A stretch of DNA of 64,000 bases, from assembly GCF_021134715.1 (NCBI RefSeq), contig NC_060018.1, forward strand, positions 12,293,501-12,357,500, in the 5' to 3' direction. The DNA comes from Daphnia pulex (Eukaryota; Arthropoda; Branchiopoda; Diplostraca; Daphniidae). Of this stretch, positions 25,569 to 36,447 are shown piece after piece. The translations under genes were made by a program, and so were the position numbers. Below the pieces are notes generated by a model. That model made no database searches. It had not been told where the DNA came from and worked only from the letters and a program-made list of their open reading frames with translations. Numbering within the stretch: the first letter of the stretch is position 1; every line of letters begins with the position of its first letter.

Positions 25569-27101
25569 ATGTGTCAGTCTAAACGGAGGGGTTCATCGAG
25601 TTCTTCTTGGTGCGGCGGACGGACTGGAGTCGTCTGTCTCATCGTTTGCGTTCTCTGGATTATTTTGTTGTTGATCACGTTAGTTGTCCATTTGAATCAC
25701 CAGCAGAATCGGACTCTCGATAGCACGGAATCCACTAGAACAGTTTTGTCAGTCAAGCCCAGTGATGATTTCACCAAGAAAGAGTGCACCTTCCAAGGTG
25801 AAATCGCCATTCAAATTCCTCAATTGAATTTCCCGCTGGTGACGGTGGGAAAATTTGCCAAAGACTCGAAGAGATTTCAAGCGTCGATGCTGAAAATCAC
25901 CAAGAAATTGGTCGACAGCTTCAGAGTGGCCAACGCCAGCGCCGAGCGAATTGATTCGCTCTCCACCCAAGTTGACGATCAATTAACTCACGTTTACCGC
26001 TCCTTGGATGTCTATTCGAATTCCAATCGCCTCTTCGAATTCGTCGAGCAGCCGTTGAGAAACGTGACTGAATCCACCAAGAGAATCGCCCACCATTACC
26101 TGTCGACTGCCAGAAAATTCGAGCAGCTGTTTCACCTGATGAAAGTCGTCGTCAACGGCTCGCTGGGCAAAAAGCTAATGAATCTGGAAAACGCAATCAA
26201 CATCGTCGAAGGACATCTACATTCCTCCGCCCACAGCCGAAGGCAATTGGAAAAAGCCATTCAATCTGTCACGAATTCCAGCATCGAATCGGCCCTGCGT
26301 TTGGAACGAGACAACGCCGAACTGGAATCGGCCTCGCATGAATGGCAATCGCTCAAAATGAGGAGCGATTCGGTCAATTGCTTCGAGAGTTGGGAATGGA
26401 ACTGGTGGCCCATCACTTACACGTCGACGTCCGTCTGCTTCGGGCGACCTTCCGATCAAGAGTGGGCCAATTCCAATGCCAGGCTGGAACACGCCAAATG
26501 GAAAAGCAACTGCTCCACTATCGAGTTGAATAACTTGACAGAACAAATTCAAAAATGGAATGAGGTTGACAATGAGCTTTCCATCGCCATCGAGAGACTG
26601 GTCGAGAATCAGGACAATCTCAATCGAAAACTGGCCCTGTTTAATGGCACCAGTAGCGACAGTCTCGTGCGGATGGAACGTGAGACGTGTAAAATGACCA
26701 CAGGGTTGACCCGTGTGTACAACGAGGCGGCCGAATTCTTCCTGGACATCAGTTCGCGCATCTCAGATAACTTGGCCATTTTGGAACCGACAGTTTTGGA
26801 CAACGTCAGCATTGCCCGGCCCATGCCCAGCGACGCGTTTCACGAATTGAGGAGCAATTTGAAAAAGACCATCAGCGAAGCCCTGGATCACGACGCCGTT
26901 CACGCCATCATTCCCAAATTGATATCCAGGCAGACTCACATGTTCCGCGTCCAGATGAAGAAGCTCAAGCAGATGAAGGCCCAGAACACGATCAGCTCGG
27001 ACACCCTGGCGAAACTCTTGGAGCACATCCGAAAGTCTTACTTGAAACTTAAAAGCGCTGACCAGAATTGGCAGAAATGCGACGCTCTTTCGATTCAATA
27101 G
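25569..27101 (+). CDS. Single-pass type II membrane protein with long glycosylated, helical ectodomain
   Basis: A 510-residue protein encoded in a single exon. I use the first ATG (MCQSKRRG); the open frame extends upstream only through a TTG. A basic patch at residues 5-7 precedes one hydrophobic span (about 20-41, VVCLIVCVLWIILLLITLVV), so the N terminus should be cytosolic and the rest extracellular or lumenal. The roughly 470-residue ectodomain is mostly predicted helix or coiled coil. It has nine N-x-S/T sequons and six cysteines, two of them bracketing an aromatic segment (CFESWEWNWWPITYTSTSVC). No enzyme motif or named family is recognised. It has its own TATA box, and an ATTAAA poly-A-like signal lies at 27193-27198. 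The coding frame is long and codon-biased, so the gene itself is very likely real; its function is unknown. Confidence 0.85.
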   Translation: MCQSKRRGSSSSSWCGGRTGVVCLIVCVLWIILLLITLVVHLNHQQNRTLDSTESTRTVLSVKPSDDFTKKECTFQGEIAIQIPQLNFPLVTVGKFAKDSKRFQASMLKITKKLVDSFRVANASAERIDSLSTQVDDQLTHVYRSLDVYSNSNRLFEFVEQPLRNVTESTKRIAHHYLSTARKFEQLFHLMKVVVNGSLGKKLMNLENAINIVEGHLHSSAHSRRQLEKAIQSVTNSSIESALRLERDNAELESASHEWQSLKMRSDSVNCFESWEWNWWPITYTSTSVCFGRPSDQEWANSNARLEHAKWKSNCSTIELNNLTEQIQKWNEVDNELSIAIERLVENQDNLNRKLALFNGTSSDSLVRMERETCKMTTGLTRVYNEAAEFFLDISSRISDNLAILEPTVLDNVSIARPMPSDAFHELRSNLKKTISEALDHDAVHAIIPKLISRQTHMFRVQMKKLKQMKAQNTISSDTLAKLLEHIRKSYLKLKSADQNWQKCDALSIQ

Positions 27102-27429
27102 TTTCAACTATAATCATTATTTAATGTACTGCTAAGCAGATTGTAAGAAGAATTTGTCTACGAATCGGTTGACCGAAAATGTTGTTAACTGTATTAAAAC
27201 TAATCCCGTCTTCACAAACGTCAATACACGGATGGACCTCGTCCTGTTATTTCATATTTATTGGCAGTTCAAGACTTATTGTTATACAATTTCACTAATA
27301 TGGTTGACGGGTGCGACTGGGAATGTAGCCGCAGAGGCTACCGCTCAATTGCGGAAAAGTGACAGCTTTCAAATCGTAACTCGTTTTTTTTCAACATAAT
27401 ACACAAGCCTTTTGAACTGGTATAGGTCT

Positions 27430-27621
27430 CTAGACTGGAGTCGCTAAAACGACGACAGCAGACCCAATAATCGGATCCATTTGTAGAATCCGGAATACGC
27501 AGTTCACGGCCCAGCGTGACCTACCGTTGTCGCCTTGTCTCCAGTCCTTCACAGGATCGGACACGGTCGTCGTTATCCCGACTGAGATTAGCAGAAATGT
27601 GACTGACAGAAATGATTTCAT
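27430..27621 (-). CDS. Small secreted peptide (63 aa), function unknown
   Basis: The ATG gives MKSFLSVTFLLISVGITTTVS, a typical signal peptide, followed by a short mature part with DPVKDWRQGDNG and WAVNC and ending at a TAG. The ATG directly follows a good splice acceptor (TTTTAACCGCAG), and a donor (AAAAAG|GTTGGT) lies about 90 bases upstream. The gene therefore seems to have a short 5' UTR exon, with a TATA box and initiator further up. The mature part holds a single cysteine. A possible donor exists after WAVNC (GTATTC), so the true protein may continue in another exon. I do not recognise a family. Confidence 0.5.
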   Translation of the reverse strand: MKSFLSVTFLLISVGITTTVSDPVKDWRQGDNGRSRWAVNCVFRILQMDPIIGSAVVVLATPV

Positions 27622-27761
27622 CCTGCGGTTAAAATATTTACAAATTGTATGGATGTTTAGGGTATAGTTCAATTTCATTTGAATCAAATAATTGACAACC
27701 AACCTTTTTTATATTGTTGGCAAACTGATGAAGAGAGCGACCGACCGGAACGGTTGCGACA

Positions 27762-27800
27762 ATAACAGTGAAAGTAATAGCCAATTGAAACTATATATGT
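27762..27800 (-). promoter_or_regulatory. TATA box and initiator of the small secreted-peptide gene
   Basis: On the minus strand ACATATATAG (27791-27800) is followed about 28 bases later by TTTCACTGTT (27763-27772 region), an initiator-like sequence. The spacing is right for a TATA/Inr core promoter. It would start a short 5' UTR exon ending at the GT near 27706. Confidence 0.45.
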
Positions 27801-28008
27801 TAGATATTGCCATCAAATCCCAATTGACTCGACAGCAAATAAAGTTATCTATTCATTAAATCAATAATACTAACACGCGCACATTTTTCTATTGTCGCCA
27901 TATGTATTTGATCAGATGATTTGGAGCGGATATCGATTGCCAATCACATACAACATTTCATGAATACTTGGAGGAAATAAAATCAGCAGAATTAAACAGA
28001 AACAAAAA

Positions 28009-29699
28009 TCAGAATTTTCGTTCACCAAACTTGGCCGTAACATGAGTAATCGATTCTTGCATGTAGAAAAACAATTCCCAATTTTTCTTACGGGCGAGCT
28101 TGTGCCAATCGGAAACATTCTTCAGCGTCAATTGATTGCAATGAGAGAAAAACATTTCGCTGATTAAATTACCATCGACCATTAATGCGTCGATTCCCTT
28201 ATTGGTCACCAGGTGACAACGCAAGAGCGCCAACACCCTCAAATTCTGAAAATGGCGACGTTTGACGGTTTTCTCTATAAGGCCGTCGGTCAACGAATCG
28301 CAAAAAAAGAGCCGGACATCCACCAGCGAGGGGAAGCTCAAAAGCCAGAGCAAAAGTTCCGACGGAATGTTGTAACCGCAAAAAAGAACGGCGAGGTTCT
28401 TCAACATTTGCTTTTCTTCTCTCCTCCATTCGATTTTGAATCGGTCGATTTCACTTTCCAACAGTTCCCTGTTACCGCTATCGCGAGTATGATGGATGGC
28501 CAGGAAGTTCAAGTTGGGACACAATTGGATGATGGTCGAAATGTTGACGACATCAAAGCAAGAGAGACCCAGCTTCTCCAGCGAACTTCCTATTTCCTCC
28601 AGTAGTTTAGCCACTCCGCCATCGAAAGTGATGTCAATATCTTCTCTTTCTTCACCCGTTTTCCTGTAAAAGTTGATTTCGCGGAGCATTTTTAAGGACG
28701 TTAAACACTGGAGGTCGATATCGGTGAGTCCTTTCTCCAAAATCATGTCTATCTTGTGAAGCGAAGGGCACATGGACGACGTCAGCCCCAGATTACGACT
28801 TAAACAAGTCGATAAAAAGAGGCCAGATACAATGAGCCTGGATAATGAGAATGGAACGCGCTTCTGGTTTTGATCCAGCCTCGTTTCAGTCAATTCTATC
28901 AAGACTTGAAAGATTTTAGTTTCGTGGAAGATAGCACTCAAAGTGGGCAAATTCCTGAGGGCTGTTTTAATTCCTTCCTCTGTTACTTTGGTCAAGCAAA
29001 CATTTAATTTTTTAATTGCCTTGCATTGACCCGGTCTGTCCTTCACCGTTTCAGGATTATCGTCGTCAACACAGAGCCATTGAATTCCAATATCGGTCAC
29101 CTTACTGCAAGCAAAAACATTCAACACTCTATTGTATAGGGGTAAAAAAAAACAATTAATTTAAAGCTTGTTTGATAATAACAACAAAATTATAATTCCA
29201 CCTGAGATCTAGGCAGTAAGTTCCTACGAGTTTCAAACAAAGATCTCCAACTTCAGTGCGGGGCATTTCCAATATTTGCAATTTTCCAAACTTTGGGATG
29301 GAATGCAAAAAGTCTTCGAAATAAGGACAAAGCCTCAAATAATGCAAATACGGTGCATTCGTAATATGTTCGGGAAGCATTTTCTTATAAAGCGATTCTT
29401 CTGCTTTCCAGAGATGTTTAAAAATTTCTTCTGAAACAACTGCGGCTGAAATAAAAATAAAAAATAAAATATAGACAAATTTAAATTTAGGATGAATTGT
29501 ACTTGACATATTTTTTATTTAGAAACTTACGCAACTGATGAATAAATGGATAATTGCTTATTTTGGAAATTCCGACCAAGTTGTTATCTCGCTTATTCCC
29601 TATGTTAAGCTTATCCACGCAATCACTGATTTCTAAATTTGTGCTAATGCTTTTGATGCACAATTTAAAAAGAGGTTTCACAATTTTCACTATGGGCAT
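28009..29699 (-). CDS. Leucine-rich-repeat protein (AMN1/F-box-LRR type)
   Basis: Three exons: 29699-29531, 29445-29202 and 29128-28009 (introns of 85 and 73 bp, GT/AG). They give 510 residues. The reading frame is kept across both junctions (phases 1 and 2). The N-terminal 60-75 residues contain an LP-x4-EEIFKHL stretch that loosely resembles an F-box helix. The rest is irregular LRRs of the cysteine-containing type (LRVLNVFACSKVTDIGI, LRVLALLRCHLVTNKGI). In F-box/LRR proteins such an arc binds the substrate of an SCF ubiquitin ligase; here that role is only inferred because the F-box is weak. The start ATG is preceded by CAAA, and an initiator TCAGTTTG lies at 29751-29758. Confidence 0.8.
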
Positions 29700-29750
29700 T
29701 TTGAATGATATTTACAGTTGGATCAACCAATTAGGGCACTAAAATTTCAT

Positions 29751-29796
29751 CAAACTGACAAAATAGAAGGAAATTCTACAAATGAATATTTAAAGA
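29751..29796 (-). promoter_or_regulatory. Probable initiator (and weak TATA-like box) of the LRR gene
   Basis: TGTCAGTTTG on the minus strand matches the arthropod initiator TCAGTY. A TTTAAATA stretch lies about 36 bases upstream. The start codon is some 55 bases downstream. Confidence 0.35.
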
Positions 29797-29799
29797 TCG

Positions 29800-30668
29800 G
29801 TTCACGACTGTATGTCTCATCTGTCTGACTCCCCAGTCCTGAACTTGTATAGTGCGTCGTAGCAGCTGTTACTCATGAATGATAACATGAAGCACACCAG
29901 GATTTTGGTGGACTTACTTCATGGAAACGGTGGAAATGATAGTTTCTCTAGAGGTTAATTATAACGCTTTTGGTATTCGGCTATACGCCATGAATTTCTA
30001 GAAATGCCTCTTGCCTACTACTTGTCAGACTAGAGGCCTTGAACCAACGATTTCCTTGTGTCCTTCGCTACGCTTGTTGACTTCGCCATTTCGGAGAAAG
30101 GGCTAAGAACGTTGATGTTCTATCTCTCATCACATCCATAAATATTGTCTGCGAAATCGGCTTCATAGAGCCAACAGAGAACAATGGGTTGAAATCTCGC
30201 CTATTATCTCCCTAAATGACAGATACAAGTGTGAAAGAAAATAAACTAAAATTGGAGCGTTATTGTTACTTATCTACAAAAATCCGCATTGAAATGAAGT
30301 AATTGGTACACTATGAACTGATACGGTACGTAAATTGAAAGAAATATTCATGGAAATATACACAATGTTGTTGTAAGATTAGAACAGAGAAAACAATAGC
30401 AAGATTTGCATACAATATGATCGAGCGCGGAACGCGCGCTGCCATGTCTCAAGTTCCCTTTTTAAAAATGCCGCTAGATTTTCAGGTTTCGTCTGCTTGG
30501 CAGCTGATCTCTATCAAAACAAAAACCTGTTGGGTGTTGGGTCTTGTCTTCTTGGTAGCTAGACGTTATCACAATAATCACATTCTAACAAAAGCAGTTT
30601 GTTGCTCCTGAAAATATAATCGTTGTGTAAAAATCCTTAAAAATTCGTACACATGAAACACTAAGCGG
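29800..30668. other. Intergenic region between divergent genes
   Basis: Spacer between the LRR gene (minus) and 5-oxoprolinase (plus). Nothing beyond short chance ORFs is visible. Confidence 0.5.
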
Positions 30669-30775
30669 TCAGTGTTCTGCTGTTACACCAGATTATTCTA
30701 CAAAACTTTGTGCTGTGCTGTTTTGTACATTCTTTCTGCTGCTGTTACCAAATACCAACCTCCTAATTATCAAAG
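30669..30775 (+). promoter_or_regulatory. Initiator and non-coding first exon of 5-oxoprolinase
   Basis: TCAGTG at 30669-30674 fits an arthropod initiator. A donor AAAG|GTAAAAG at 30775/30776 pairs with the acceptor TTTTTTTCAG ending at 30917, just before the GGAAATG start context. A short 5' UTR exon and a 142-bp UTR intron are inferred. Confidence 0.45.
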
Positions 30776-30921
30776 GTAAAAGATTTGTAATTAGTTTCAT
30801 GTTTGATTATCTGTTCTAAAATGTTATAACCTTCATGTTCTAAAAGATGTTAACTTTGGTTTCTCGATTGTGGATAATTTGAACATGATTACTTGAATGG
30901 TTTTTTATTTTTTTCAGGGAA

Positions 30922-33900
30922 ATGTCTGGGAAATTCAAATTTGCAATTGACCGAGGCGGAACTTTTACTGATGTCTATGCTATTTGCCCTGATGGAAAAG
31001 AGAGAGTAACAAAACTACTTAGCGTTGATCCTTCAAATTATCCTGATGCTCCAAGAGAGGGAATCAGAAGAATTCTTGAAGAAGTATATTTGTTACATAC
31101 AAATTGGCTACATAATCAAAAGGATTATTAACATTGTTTTGTCATTTTGTTTGGTTCTGTTGAATATAGGAGTTGGGAATCAAAATGCCTGCTGGCCAAC
31201 CAGTGGATACCTCAATGATTGAATGGATAAGAATGGGAACAACTGTAGCCACAAATGCCTTGCTCGAAAGAAAAGGGGAGAGAATGGCTCTAGTTATCAC
31301 TAGTGGATTTAGAGACCTTTTGTATATTGGAAACCAAGCCAGACCAAAAATCTTTGACTTGGTAAATATCTATAACATTTTTTGCAATATTTCATTGGCA
31401 TACACTTAACATACCATTTATTGTTTGTAAGAAAATTGAAATGCCTGAAGGCTTGTATGAAGCAGTCATTGAAGCTAAAGAACGAGTGATTTTGGACCAT
31501 CCAACGTGCCAATTGACCACGAAAGGAAGGCAGGTAGATGCAACTAATGGCGAGAAACTATGGGTCATCGAAGAACTCGATCAAGAACATCTAAAAAGCG
31601 AACTGAAAAAGATTCATGAGATAGGAATTTCAAGCATCGCTGTAGTGCTAATGCACTCTTACATGTAAGCTCTGTTACTAAATCAGCTTCGACAGGAACA
31701 GTGTATCAATAATTTCTCATCATTTTTTAACAGATATCCTGTTCACGAGGAAATTATTGAAAAGATTGCCCGTAGCGTAGGAATCCAAAGTGTCTCTTTG
31801 TCGTCCAAGATTATGCCTATGATGCGAATCGTTCCTCGAGGCTTTACAGCTGCGTCTGACGCCTATCTGACTCCTCACATCCAGCGTTATTTGCAGGTTC
31901 CACTTTTAACAGCTTGTTCTGTTCACTTTTCTATATATTTTTTTAAAATTCTTTCAGGGATTCTGTTCTGGATTCAAAAACGAGCTCGAAGGTGTAAACG
32001 TTCTGTTCATGCAGAGTGACGGTGGTCTGACCCCAATGGATACATTTAGTGGCTCCCGTGCCATTCTGTCTGGCCCGGCTGGAGGTGTAGTTGGTTATGC
32101 ACGCACGCTTTACGGATCGGTCTCAAATAATCTGCCTGTCATCGGCTTCGATATGGGCGGTACATCGACAGATGTCAGTCGCTACGACGGTGCATGGGAG
32201 CATGTATTTGAAACCACAACCGCCGGTGTAACTATTCAGGCCCCTCAGGTTTGAAACCTTTCATTCTCTTTTAAGAATTCAGCAAAAACATCATGCTGTC
32301 TTTTTTCATTAGCTTGACGTCAATACTGTGGCAGCAGGAGGTGGATCGATGCTGTTTTTCCGCGATGGAATGTTTGTTGTGGGTCCTGAATCAGCTGGAG
32401 CCCATCCTGGTCCCACTTGCTACAAGAAAGGGGGACCCCTGACTGTGACGGATGCCAATCTTCGGCTCGGCCGTCTGATTCCTGACTATTTCCCCAAGAT
32501 TTTTGGAAAACATGAAAATGAACCTCTAGACTCGGTTGCTACCACGAAAGCGTTTCAACAACTTACCCGGCAGGTTTAATCAATCATGAATGAATCATTG
32601 CATGCCGTCTCTTACATATCCGCATGCTAATTTTTTACAGGTGAACGAGCGCTTCGACATGACTGAGGAAGAAGTCGCTATGGGATTCATCAATGTCGCC
32701 AACGAGGCCATGTGCCGACCGATCCGCGCCCTTACCCAAGCCAAAGGCCACGATACTTCACGCCACGTATTGGCGTGCTTTGGTGGTGCGGGAGGGCAGC
32801 ACGCCTGTGCCATAGCTCGTAGCCTGGGCATGAAAGTCGTACTGATTCATCGGTACTCCGGAATCCTGTCTGCTTACGGCATGGCCCTGGCAGACGTCGT
32901 TCGTGAGGAGCAAGAAGCTTGTAGCAAACCCTACCAAATCGGTAATTTATTATTCAAGCAGAATTGCCGTGATGTTTCCTTAATTGTGTTGGGTGTTTAG
33001 ATCATTTCAAGTACATCGATCAAAGAATTTCTCAGTTAGCAGAGCGATGTCGAGACTCCCTGCTGGAGAGAGGCTTTCGTTCAGATCAGATACATACCGA
33101 ACCGTATCTTCATATGCGCTACGATCGAACGGACTGCGCCCTTCTTTGTGAACCAGCAGATTGTGATGATAAAGGATCAAATCAAATGACTTTGCACGGC
33201 GATTTCATGAAATCGTTTATCGAAAAGTGAGTGAAATCTATAATCGAATTCCATTCAAAGAGTTTTTTTAACCCTTGTTTTTAGGTATAAAACGGAGTTT
33301 GGCTTCAGTATTGATGGGCGTCTAGTAATTGTCGACGATATTCGAGTTAGAGGGATCGCTAAAACGGGCATTCAAACTGTCAAATCTCTCTCGGCTGCCT
33401 CTTCGCCAGCGACTGCTGTTGCGGTACATTTATTGAATTGAAATGATTGTAATGGTTTTTGTTAATTTGCATTCATTCGTCTTATTCAGACAAGCCCCAT
33501 CTACTTTGAGGGTGGTTACAGAGAATGTGAAGTCTTTATGTTAAAAGATCTATTGCCAGGTCACTCCATTCCGGGTCCAGCTATGATTATTGATCAACTA
33601 GGTACCATTATTGTTGAACCCAACTCGACAGCTGAGTTGACTGTCCAAGGTGACTTGCGAATTACCATTCACGACGCGCCGACCAACAAGATTAGTCTAG
33701 AACTCGATGCAGTTCAGCTTTCGATTTTCTCGCATCGTTTCATGAGTATTGCAGAGCAGATGGGAAGGTAAATATGCCGATCTACTTGACAACCAACCAA
33801 TATCATCAATGCTAATCTAAACAGAATCCTTCAACGCACTGCCGTTTCCACCAATATCAAAGAGCGATTGGATTTTTCTTGCGCTTTATTCGGACCCGAT

Positions 33901-35936
33901 GGAGGATTAGTTTCAAACGCCCCACATATTCCTGTTCATCTCGGAGCAATGCAAGAAGCTGTCCAATATCAAGTAATTACTCTGTAAAGTCTTTGTGGCA
34001 AAAGATTAATTTTTTCGGTTTAGTTACGTTCAAGAGGTAGCGATATACTTCCGGGCGATGTTTTTCTATCAAACCATCCGTCGGCTGGTGGATCTCATCT
34101 ACCTGATCTCACTGTTATCACTCCTGTCTTTTGGGAGTATGTTCATTTTTATTTGAAGTCTAATTCACCAATCGCAGTTATTAACTAAATTTTTTTCTTT
34201 AGGAATCAACCCAAACCAGTGTTTTATGTTGCAAGTCGTGGACATCACGCTGATATCGGGGGTATCACACCTGGCTCTATGCCACCACATTCGCATACTT
34301 TAAATGAGGAGGGAGCTGTTTTTACAAGGTATTTCTACTCTTATTGAATAACCAAACAGACCTGCGATTTAACTTATTCTCATTTCGTTTTCCAGCTTCG
34401 TGTTGGTACGTAATGGAGAGTTCAAAGAGGCGGAACTTGTTGACGCTTTAAATGCTCCTGGTAAGGTAGACATACCTGGCGCTTCCGGCACGCGTAATTT
34501 GCATGATAATTTGTCTGACCTTCGTGCTCAAGTAGCAGCTAACCAAAAGGTAGTACTCTTCCGCTTGTTTCCTGAAGTAGAAGACAACAATTAAAGAAAC
34601 GTTAATTATTCTTAGGGTATCGGCCTCGTAAGCGAACTGATGGCCTATTATGGCATAGAAGTGGTTCAGCAGTACATGAGTTATGTGAGACACAATGCCG
34701 AGAATGCCGTTCGGTCATTGCTCAAAGAAGTAGCCAAGAAGTCTGGGCGGATGCTGAAAGCTGAGGATTTCATGGATGATGGAACCAATATCCGTTTATC
34801 GGTCGCTATTGATCCGAATCAAGGATCCGCCACATTTGACTTTACGTAATCATATATATAAACCCAGAATTGAAAGTTGATGGCGTAATAATCTTACCGT
34901 CTACTGTTACAGTGGGACCGGCTGCCAAGTCTGGGGAAACACGAACGCTCCTCGCGCCGTTTCGTTGTCGGCAATCATTTACTGTTTACGTTCCCTTGTG
35001 GGTCATGACATTCCGCTTAATCAAGTTGGTCTCATCCATCATCGTCTATCATGTATCATGACAGATAATTAACGTTGTTCTTTCCATGGAATAGGGTTGC
35101 CTTGTTCCAGTCCAAGTCATCATTCCGGAAGGCTGTCTTCTCAATCCGTATCCTGAAGCCGGCGTAGTGGGTGGAAACGTTTTGACCTCACAGCGGGTGG
35201 TAGACGTTGTCCTCAAAGCTTTTGGAGCTTGCGCAGCTTCACAGGGATGTATGAACAACATTACGTTTGGCGACGAAACCATGGGATATTACGAGACGGT
35301 AGCAGGTGGGTCAGGCGCTGGATCCACCTGGAACGGAAGGAGCGGAATACATTCACACATGACCAACACTCGCATTACTGACGCAGAGGTACTTGAACGC
35401 CGGTACCCAATCATCTTGCGATCCTTTTCTCTTCGAAACGGAAGTGGAGGACTTGGAAAACATCGAGGTGGGGATGGAATCAGCAGGGAGCTTCTATTCC
35501 GGAAAACAATGACTTTATCAGTGCTCACCGAGAGGCGTGTGTACGCTCCCTACGGACTAGAAGGTGATAGTTGAAATCTGAAATCAATTTCTGAAACGTG
35601 TTCCATTTAAATGTTTTATTTAGGCGGAGAAGAAGGTGCCAAAGGAAGCAATTCATTACTTCGTCGAGATGGAGTATTATTGAATTTGGGGGCGAAATGC
35701 TCAGTGCCCGTCCATGCCGGAGTAAGACGAGGAATTTGAGCAATAAAATAGAGAAAATATACTTAAACAATAATTTTCTCCTATTACAGGACACTTTTAA
35801 ACTCCTAACTCCGGGCGGAGGTGGATATGGCCGAAAAGATGACGAAGATAACGAACATAATTCACCGTCGATCGCAACAAAATTTACTGAGCGAGGAAGC
35901 GTTTACGAATTTCGTTCTCTACAAGAATCGGCTTAA
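30922..35936 (+). CDS. OPLAH: 5-oxoprolinase, ATP-hydrolysing (EC 3.5.2.9)
   Basis: Converts 5-oxo-L-proline plus ATP to L-glutamate in the gamma-glutamyl (glutathione) cycle; cytosolic. The 19 coding exons are 30922-31083, 31170-31361, 31432-31664, 31734-31896, 31958-32248, 32313-32573, 32641-32941, 33001-33226, 33285-33423, 33490-33767, 33825-33972, 34024-34136, 34203-34328, 34396-34549, 34616-34845, 34913-35024, 35095-35563, 35624-35721 and 35790-35936. All are in phase, giving 1280 residues (family about 1290). Hydantoinase-A N-terminal domain: [11 protein letters not shown] (residues 10-20). ATPase core: [11 protein letters not shown] (313-323), [12 protein letters not shown] and [14 protein letters not shown] (480-493). 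Hydantoinase-B domain: [13 protein letters not shown] (814-826) and [11 protein letters not shown] (846-856). Introns are 51-86 bp. No lesion is seen. Confidence 0.97.
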
Positions 35937-36418
35937 ATTATTTCAACCCATAGATAATTTTCCATTAGATAATTGAAAGAAGAATGTGGAGGCCAGAAAC
36001 CCGAATATCTTCAGTGGGGTCTGTTCCGGTGAAGGGAGCTATACTTAAAATTTTCTAGTAGTTTTCAAGTTTGTTGTAATAGATTTATAATAATTTAATA
36101 TAAAACTTTATCGTTGACTTAACTTCAAATTACGTATTTCTTCATCTCAATATTTCAATAGAAAAAGCGAAATATTACGAATAAGAACGACCGTTCGGCA
36201 TCAACGTACAAAGAAAAACTTTGCAAAGCCGAACTACTGGAGATTTAACTTTCATGTAACTTAAGGTTTTAACGAGATGTTCGACATTCAAAGACAACTT
36301 CGTTGACAATTAATTGCCAAGACGAACATATAAAATTGAAGCCATCACTAAATTATTATTTTTTTTCCTCCGCAATTGCGTTCCCTAAACATATCGGCTT
36401 AAAATGGTTCCAAGACAA

Positions 36419-36424
36419 TTTATT
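36419..36424 (-). terminator. Poly-A signal of mRpL3
   Basis: AATAAA on the minus strand, 24 bases past the mRpL3 stop codon, implying a very short 3' UTR. Confidence 0.6.
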
Positions 36425-36447
36425 GACTAAGCATCGATATCGGTCAA

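Noticed and set aside
26342..27107. Minus- and alternate-frame ORFs inside the membrane-protein gene
   Set aside because: Shadows of the 510-residue coding frame.
28199..28605. Frames within the LRR exon
   Set aside because: Shadows of the LRR coding frame on the minus strand.
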